Assembly (NCBI GenBank): GCA_020205615.1
Contig: CM035171.1
Span: 26,787,741 to 26,851,740 of the forward strand
Length of the DNA: 64,000 nucleotides
Direction of reading: 5' to 3'
From: Panax quinquefolius
Taxonomy: Eukaryota; Streptophyta; Magnoliopsida; Apiales; Araliaceae
This document shows, one piece after another, positions 57,781 through 64,000 of this stretch; positions within the stretch are counted from its first letter, which is position 1; each line of letters begins with the position of its first letter. A program made the translations under genes and the position numbers. The notes beneath the pieces were generated by a model. The model did not search any database, was not told where the DNA came from, and was given only the letters and a program-made list of their open reading frames with translations.

Positions 57781-60210
57781 GCAAGGGTTTAAGCTCAAGG
57801 ACAGGAGGCTCGATGATTGACGGCTGAGCCTTGGAAGTAGATGCCTCATTATCATTCAAAGACTCGAACTGGCGGTGAAATTGCTTTTATCTTTGAGGTT
57901 CATCAAGCCACATGGCACATTCCACATGTGATGGTTCTTCCGTAGTACTAGCCCCAGTCAAAGTAGCTTCCAAAGGGTCTTGAATGCAAGTTTCTGAGAA
58001 TACCCCCTTCACTGAATTATCAATTATATTTATCTGGAAGCAATCCTCAAGTGTATTAGGATACTTCATTGATCGGAAGACATTGAAAGTCACTTCCTGA
58101 TCATGAACTCTCATTGTAGCTCCCCTTTTTGGTCATCAATCAAGGTCCTCCCAGTTGCCAAGAACGGCCTTCCCAATATTATCAAGACCTCCCTATCCTC
58201 CTCAAAATCAAGGACTATGAAATCCGCCAGAAATATGAACTTGTCCACCTTCACTAACACATCCTCCACAATTCTCTTCGGGTATATCAGAGATCTTTCA
58301 GCCAATTGAAGGGTGACACTTGTCGGCTTGGCTTCATTGAGGCCCAGCTTTTTATAAATGGAGAGGGGCATCAAGTTGATGCTAGCCCCTAAATCACATA
58401 GAGCCTTCCCAATAAACTTGTCCCCAATGGTGCACGGGATTGTAAAACTTCCCGGATCTTTTAGCTTCGGCAGAAGCTTGTTTTAAAGGATGGCACTACA
58501 CTCTTCTATCAGTGCCACTGTCTCATAGTCCCCCATTTTTCATTTCTTGGATAGAATGTCCTTCATGAACTTGACGTAACTGGGCATTCCCTCCAATGCC
58601 TCTGCAAATGGGATGTTTATGTGCAGTCTTTTGAACACCTCCAAGAATTTGGAAAACTGCTTATCCAGTTTCTGTTTCTGCACCCGCTGGGGGAAAGACA
58701 ACTGAGGGAGAGGCTGGTTGACCAAAGTCGTTGGAGGAGATGATGTTGGAGGTCTATCTTGACCACTTTCTTCACCCCCACTTGTCTCAGCACTCTCCTT
58801 CACAAGAGGTTCCTCATCTAGCACTACCTCATCTTCCCCAGGAATACCCTCTCCACTTTGCACTTTAGTGGTTCTCCCACTTCTGAGGGTTACTGCTTTA
58901 CACTGCTCCTTGCCTTCCCATTTCGGGTTGACATCAGTGTCACTAGGCAATGCGCCTGGTGGGCGACTGTTTAAAGAATTAGCCAGTTATCCCATCTGTA
59001 CCTCAAGATTTTGAATGGAAGCTTCTTGATTGTTACTTCGAGTTTCATTCTGGGCTATGTACCTTGACAGGAGATCTTCTAAACTTGGCTTCTTCTCCTG
59101 TTGAGGAGGTGGTTAGTGGAATTGATTGTGAATGTTCTGATGCTATGGGGTGAACTGATTCTGAGATGGGAAACCAGGAGGGTTAGCATAATTCGGCCTG
59201 GTAGATGAAGGTTGTGGTTGGTTGGGGTTGTTACTGTTGTTGTTGTTGTTGTTGCCCCATGAGAAGTTTGGATGATTTCTTAGGCCAGGGTGATAGTGCG
59301 TGGGAAGATTTATATTTTGTTGCCGCCCGTAGTTGGACACAAATTAAACTGACTCAGGGCTTATCGCACACTGATCAGTAGGGTGGCTCCCTTGACATAA
59401 TTCACATTGCATCCCCACACTTTGCACACTCTGAACCGCTGTAGGTCCTATGGTATCTAGCCTTTTTGTTAGCACTGCTACATGAGCTGCTAACGAAGTG
59501 AAAGAGTCAACTTCATAGACCCCTGCTACCTTCCTTAGGGCTTGCCTATCATTTGGCCATTGGTAATTATTGGCCGCCATTGTTTCCACCAGCTCGTAAC
59601 CCATAGTGTGATGTTTGGCCATGAATGCCCCTCCAGACGCGGCATCAATACTCGATCGAGTTGATCCGGATAATCCATTGTAAAAGGTCTAGATGGGTAA
59701 CCATTCTAGCAATCCATGGTGTGCGCATTTCCTTAGAAGATCCTTAAAGCGCTCCCACGAGTCGTATAAGGATTCGGATTCGAACTGAACAAAGGACGTT
59801 ATATCATGCCTGAGCCTGGCTATTTTGGCGGGCGGGAAAAACTTCGCCACAAATTTATGTGCCATGTCAGCCCACGTGGTAATGGAGCCTGGCGGTAATG
59901 AATGAAGCCAGCTCTTGGCCTTGTCCCTTAATGTAAATGGAAACAACCGGAGTCTGATGGCATCGCCGACACTCACAGCATTTAAATGTGTCACAGATCT
60001 CCACAAAATTAATCAAGTGATCATTGGGATCATCATTCGGTAGTCCCCCAAACTGAATGTTGGTGCACATTTGAATGGTTCCCGACTTGAACTCAAAATT
60101 ATTAGCTTGGATGGCGGGCCTTAAAATGCTCGCCTGAAGATCGTCAATGCGGGGCATAGCATACTCCCTCAGAGATTTCTGAATTTCCTCGGCCATTATG
60201 ATAGGAGCAG
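57781..60210 (-). repeat. B tandem duplication, unit 2 (5' copy)
   Basis: Its 5' side joins normally to the gag start (60313), while its 3' side (ELKPLPA, 57781-57800) runs in frame into gag of unit 1 (PIIMAEE), an abnormal pol-to-gag fusion readable in one 83-codon frame (57608-57859). The junction shares GAGCAGG with both parental sites (55344-55351; 60204-60211). The two units differ at scattered sites, mainly CAG/CTG. Confidence 0.88.
57887..58374 (-). pseudogene. pol: B protease and RT leader (5' copy)
   Basis: Upstream of 58374 the sequence reads [19 protein letters not shown], with DLGA as the protease active site, followed by [34 protein letters not shown] and [21 protein letters not shown] stop (58108-58110) precedes [19 protein letters not shown] and the linker to RT. 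In this copy RT does not follow; unit 1 gag does. Confidence 0.85.
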
Positions 60211-60313
60211 GTAATTCCCTAGATTCTTCTCTCCTCAGTCGTCTATATGTTCTGAGATTCTTATCAACCTCGGGATCGAGAGGCGTTATGTTCTGACCCT
60301 TCCGAGGTGGCAT
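58540..60313 (-). pseudogene. gag: B gag (5' copy)
   Basis: Starts MPPRKGQNITPLDPEVD at 60313. PIIMAEEIQKSLREYAM leads into the gag domain (RLRLFPFTLRDKAKSWLHSL, WADMAHKFVAKFFPPAKIAR, FVQFESESLYDSWERFKDLL). A frameshift near 59990 and a stop at 59687-59689 interrupt it. Next AAHVAVLTKRLD and the Athila-type knuckle CELCQGSHPTDQC (59344-59622), an N/P-rich linker (59143-59340), and VTLRSGR...VVLDEEPLVKESAE with LPQLSFPQRVQKQKLDKQFS and PSYVKFMKDILSKK (58540-58950). Particle protein of an Athila element. Confidence 0.87.
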
Positions 60314-60413
60314 AAACGGTGAAGACTACCTGAAAAGAGAATTAAACAGAAAAATCAGTTTAAAGTAAGATCGTAATGACTTAGTTTTAATATTGAGAAA
60401 CAATTAATACTAA

Positions 60414-60432
60414 GTCCCCGGCAGCGGCGCCA
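60414..60432 (-). other. Primer binding site of B (tRNA-Asp type)
   Basis: Minus strand TGGCGCCGCTGCCGGGGAC, 6 nt from the LTR. Matches the 3' end of plant tRNA-Asp (…CCCCGGCAACGGCGCCA) except one base. Athila and Calypso elements use this primer. Confidence 0.82.
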
Positions 60433-60438
60433 AAAACT

Positions 60439-61833
60439 TGTTGGTTGATTTAGCAATCGATAAACACGCACAAGTATACGCGGTCCACAAGTAATATATG
60501 TAAGTAGATTGTCGAACCCACGAGGACGAAGTCTTAACAGAAAACAAATACTAGGATAAAGTCGTTACAAATCTTATCTAAACGAGTGAAAGAAATGGTT
60601 GGTTAAGCTATTTCAATAAGGAAATCTAATTAAGAGAAGTAGTTGTGCTAGGAAGTTAAGATAGGATTACAACTCCCCTAAGGCTTCACCTAATCTCCTA
60701 ACTCTCCAAGATACAAACGAATCAAGGAATGGCCAACCGAGGATAAATATAGGCAAAAGCTTCGTCAAGGACAAATGCACATCCCTAACCAAACTAGAAC
60801 ACAACATGTCTATTGGTGATGCTAACTAGGTCAAGGTCATTAAGCTCATCCCCAAGGTCACACAAGGTAAATAAGAATATGTCTATCCTATTAGCACATT
60901 AAGCCCACATTCCAATGTCATGGTCATAATAGGTGTTGTTGTATTTAAAGATAGACAGTAATGTAATATCCATTCATCAATGTCCATCACTATCAATACT
61001 AATTTCTTTATCAAGTTCAAAATACAACAACTCATTCCAAAATGATTCATTCTATAAAATAAGAGAGAAAGTTGATTAAGCTAAACAAAAGGTTACATTG
61101 CAATCCTAAAAATGTAGTTCATAACTATGGTACTAACACACATTTTTTTAATACACTACACATTATCAGATAAATCCAAGGAATAGGAGATTTGGAATAA
61201 GAAAACCCCTGTATGAAGAAGTGTTCTTCCGCAAAATCTATTCTTCATAAGCAGACTCTGAATGTTGGTGCAATAACTCTCGAACCCTTTACAAGCTTCT
61301 TTCTCTTCTAGAAAGATAAAAGACAGAAAACAAACTAATCAAAGCTGTAATAAATTTGTCCCGATATCTATCTGATATCCCGTACTTTAAAAGCGGCAGC
61401 TTCGCTAAGTATTTATACTGTCCTCCCATTTATATAGGTCTTAAATACAAGTTATCAGACAGAATCGAGTTCAGTACGCTGCAGTCATGAAGTTTAAACG
61501 GGTCAATGGCGCTTGGCACCATCAGTGGCGCTGGGGCGCCGTAGATGGCGTCGGGGCGCGAGGATGGTGCTGGCCATGGCGCTGGGGCGCGACATACAGG
61601 TCAAGCAAAGCGCAAAAAGTCTGTAGCTTTGCTTGATGTTGGCGCTGAGGCGGGACTCCTGGCGCTGGGGAGCCAAGTTTGGCGCTGCGGCACCACTATA
61701 GAAGCAACAAAGCTTAAGACAACCCTGAAAAGATATAGTGAAATAGCTAAGCAACCTAATCAAAAGATTGAACATAGGCATCAACATTAAGCAACAAAAA
61801 GGGCCAAATCGTGGGTACGAATCCCACTCATCA
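60439..61833 (-). repeat. 5' LTR of element B
   Basis: 1395 bp, the intact partner of 29101-30085 plus 40697-41118. On the minus strand CCTATATAAAT (61428-61438) and GTATAAATAC (about 61409-61418) are TATA-like. U3 contains the GGCGC-type array (61500-61700). Non-coding; the 120-codon minus frame at 61503-61865 is compositional. Confidence 0.9.
61430..61437 (-). promoter_or_regulatory. TATA box candidate of B 5' LTR
   Basis: TATATAAA followed by TGGGAGGACAGTATAAATACT on the minus strand. In the 3' LTR the first motif is altered (ATTTATCTAGG on the plus strand, 40709-40719) and element C is inserted between the two TATA-like motifs. Confidence 0.5.
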
Positions 61834-62531
61834 AGCGCCAGACTTCGCGCTAAAGTCGTATACAATTCTCGTGCCGAAGCACCACCTCCTCGCCGCCCAT
61901 AGTTTTAAATCATAGCCCACGCCGCCATTTAGCGTAATGCTCGTAAATAACTTTGTCTTGCATGTAAGTCCAAAATTTTAGTTGTAATGCTATATGACCA
62001 AATAATTCTGTTATTTTAGTATTGTAATGTGTTGAACGAACATGGTGTTAATACCTAACGAGTTTATTATGTGTTTAGGAATATAAATTGATTACATGGT
62101 TAGACATTTAAACCATACGTGATGTAGAATTGATTATGACTAATCATGTCATGTTAACATATGTATATATGATATCATTATTTGGATATTAACGGTTTAA
62201 TCTACGAGCAAGGCAAGATTCTAAACCTATCTTTTTGTATTGAGCAAGTTCTTTAACTCTACTTTGTTAATAGTTGAGCAAGTTTTTCTAATTCTAAATC
62301 GTCTTTATGCAAATTTCATATTTCTATACCTTATTGAGTAAATTATTTTCATTAAGCAACTTGATTGTATCTAGTTATTCATGATGATACAAGCTTCCCA
62401 TCTCCACACTTTCGTCGAGATAGTTATTATGATTATGCAAGTTTTTCCTAACTCTAAACTTGTTATATTAGCATGCAAGTACCTTTATTCTGTTGAATCA
62501 GTTTATCGTTCAAATTATTGTTGTTATGCAT

Positions 62532-64000
62532 TGTGACGCCCCCAAAACAGGTCCATTCCATCCAACCCATTCTGAGTCGCCAAATACATGGTATAGAAAA
62601 CAACTACAACTTTATTACAACAATTGTCGTGCAAAATACAACAACACATATGTTGTGAGTTTTGATACTAAAATATACCAACTGTGACTCTGGACACCAA
62701 CTTGGATAGCACGTCCTCATGACACCTTACATAAAGGTACAGTCAAAAACTGTTTTAGAAATTAAAACCTTTGGGAAGTGCTCAAGGAAACCTTCATACA
62801 TTGGAGGCCATGCGTCTAGGTTATTATAGATATCATATGCCCACAAAATTATCCTTGGTTGACCCAATAGACCCCAAAGAAAAACGAGAAGATTACTATC
62901 ATATTCTTCCCAATGGTGTGTCTTCTCTTGACATATCATTATCTTCACCGTCTCTATTCCCCTGTTATCCCCGCTCGACCCACCTATACTCGTATTACCT
63001 GAAAGGAATTATGAAGCAAAAGGGTGAGCACAACTAGCTCAGTAAAGAATATTATGACTAAAGATAAATAAATTATCAATAGTCTTCATTAGTATTAAAT
63101 CAGAGATTTAGAACATATGGTAGATGATAAAACTTTTCAACCATAGTTGCAGCGGAACGAGCAATCCATTAGAAGAGTCAAATAGACCATAAAATCTATT
63201 ATCTTCTCCATATTAAAAGTCCATCAACAATGTTTTATCCCTATAACATTAATCAACAATTCCTGTCCACAATCACGTGTATAACCCATAATTGTAATTG
63301 TAGTTCTAAATTCCTTTCCTCATCCAGGACAAAGTTAATTTTCATCACCTGAAACATCAAAGATCATGGTTATACCAAATCACGCCTCCTCGCTCATAAT
63401 CATATCGATAAATTCATCTTTGCACTACGGGCCAAAGATATTCATCAACAGTTCATCTTTGCACTACTGGCCAAAGATATTCAACAAAATATCATCTTTG
63501 CATTACAAGCCAAAGATATTCAACAACAGCTCATCTTTGCACTACAGGACAAAGATATTCATCAATAATTCATCTTTGCACTACATGCCAAAGATATTCC
63601 TCAACAGTTCATATTTGCACTACATGCCAAATATATTAATATCTCAAAGAAATATATAATCATTTCAAAATTTATATAAACAATAATTATAACCATGTTG
63701 ATCAATTCACCTTTGCACTTAAGCTAAAGATATTCAATTATAAATTCAATGGTCATGATCATACCAAATAACAATTCAACTTTGCACTATCGCCAAAAGA
63801 ACCCTAGTCATGATCATACCAATAATCTACCCATCTTTACACTCCAAAGGAAAGAGAATTTCAACATCGTGGTTATAAAATGTTATATATGATAATAAAA
63901 TCAATATAATAAATATATAGTTTTAATCTCCAGAGTAATATTCATAAATCAACTATAATTTGGTTAGAAAAAGAAACCAATTTTGTAGTGAATAGTACCC
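62532..64000 (-). mobile_element. Element F: 3' LTR of another C/E-family element (partial)
   Basis: Begins TGTGACGCCCCC, the reverse of the C/E LTR end GGGGGCGTCACA, then parallels that LTR in reverse: CTGAGTCGCC, GTGAGTTTTGATAC, GGTGAGCACAACTAGCTCAGTAAAG. Left flank TGCAT; A's 5' LTR shows the empty site (20861-20866). Continues past the window. It is more diverged from C and E than they are from each other. Confidence 0.8.
63400..63660 (-). repeat. 39-bp minisatellite in F's LTR
   Basis: Six to seven units TTCATCTTTGCACTAC..GCCAAAGATATTCATCAACAG. The reverse complement matches GAATATCTTTGGC..GTAGTGCAAAGATGAA in C (38060-38130) and E. The 39-bp length keeps a plus-strand frame open (63366-63659) as a 13-residue repeat; this is not a gene. 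Confidence 0.85.

Larger units (their letters stand above)
29101..61833 (-). mobile_element. Element B: Athila-like Ty3/gypsy retrotransposon with extra 3' ORF
   Basis: LTRs begin TGTTGGTTGATTTAGC and end ACTCATCA on the plus strand (29101 and 60439 starts; 41118 and 61833 ends). The tRNA-Asp-type PBS and the AAGTTTGGGGGTA-type PPT are Athila hallmarks. Minus-strand order: gag, protease, RT, RNase H, integrase, extra ORF. A 2430-bp tandem duplication affects gag-protease, E interrupts RNase H, and C interrupts the 3' LTR. No target duplication: left flank TAGTT, right flank AGCGC, with about 65 bp of A's LTR missing at the site. Confidence 0.88.
8585..62531 (+). mobile_element. Element A: Tekay-like Ty3/gypsy retrotransposon, hosting four later insertions
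   Basis: LTRs start TGTAACATT/C and end TGTCACA. The 5' LTR (8585-21795) is interrupted by a MITE and by copia element D, and the 3' LTR (27716 onward) by B and F. Internal order: PBS, pre-gag ORF, gag, protease, RT, RNase H, integrase, chromodomain-like tail, PPT. Removing the insertions gives an LTR of about 3.0 kb. The two LTRs are nearly identical by eye over their first kilobase. The right end of the 3' LTR is outside the window, so its target duplication (left flank AATCC) cannot be checked. Confidence 0.9.
27716..62531 (+). repeat. 3' LTR of element A, split by B and F
   Basis: Visible pieces 27716-29100 and 61834-62531 correspond to 8585-20090 (minus insertions) and to about 20165-20866 of the 5' LTR. 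The LTR is broken again at 62532 by element F; about 930 bp, matching 20867-21795, should lie beyond the window. Lacks the MITE and element D, so those came after A. Confidence 0.85.

Noticed and set aside
61503..61865. 120-codon minus-strand frame over the GC-rich array
   Set aside because: Lies inside B's LTR; composition-driven, no domain, and frames are not kept in the other LTR.
63366..63659. Open frame resembling a repeat protein, and the array as a CRISPR-like repeat
   Set aside because: It is the antisense of a 39-bp LTR minisatellite; the units are contiguous without unique spacers, and the genome is a plant.

Overview
The window looks like heterochromatic, AT-rich nuclear DNA of a flowering plant, probably a dicot. 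Every coding relic belongs to plant LTR-retrotransposon groups: Ty3/gypsy chromoviruses of Tekay/Del type, an Athila-type gypsy element, and a Ty1/copia element. I find no host gene, tRNA, rRNA or bacterial-type feature. The species cannot be told from the sequence.

Layout. The 64 kb resolve into one nested stack, and I give the elements letters. Z (minus, Tekay-like gypsy) is the outermost: its 3' LTR is cut by the window start (1-1694), its internal region is 1695-7546, and the beginning of its 5' LTR is 7547-8584. A (plus, Tekay-like gypsy) sits in Z's 5' LTR: split 5' LTR 8585-21795, internal region 21796-27715, split 3' LTR 27716-62531 and beyond. A's 5' LTR holds a MITE-like element (9258-10135) and copia element D (minus, 10691-19962). 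A's 3' LTR holds Athila-like element B (minus, 29101-61833) and the start of F (minus, 62532-64000+). B's 3' LTR holds C (plus, 30086-40696), and B's RNase H region holds E (plus, 46076-53945). C's 5' LTR holds a solo LTR of the D family (32331-34221). Target-site duplications support D (GAATG), C (ACTGT), the solo LTR (AATAG) and E (TAGCA/TAACA). B has none.

Coding state. All genes are broken by stops or frameshifts. A is the best preserved: pre-gag ORF, gag, protease, RT, RNase H, integrase and a chromodomain-like tail. C and E are internally deleted members of one family and share the same deletion junction (RT entry fused to the end of RNase H), so they probably moved with proteins supplied in trans.

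Main points for a second look: (1) an acidic, coiled-coil-like pre-gag ORF conserved in Z, A and C; (2) a 3' extra ORF in B; (3) 11 nt matching the 5' end of tRNA-Asp, B's predicted primer, at the U5 end of B, where the target duplication is missing; (4) a non-autonomous C/E lineage with exchanged U3 repeat arrays; (5) a duplicated hairpin plus polypurine-tract module in A and Z; (6) a 2430-bp in-frame tandem duplication in B; (7) copy-to-copy differences that cluster at CHG sites and may be base-calling artefacts, so individual indels should be read with care.
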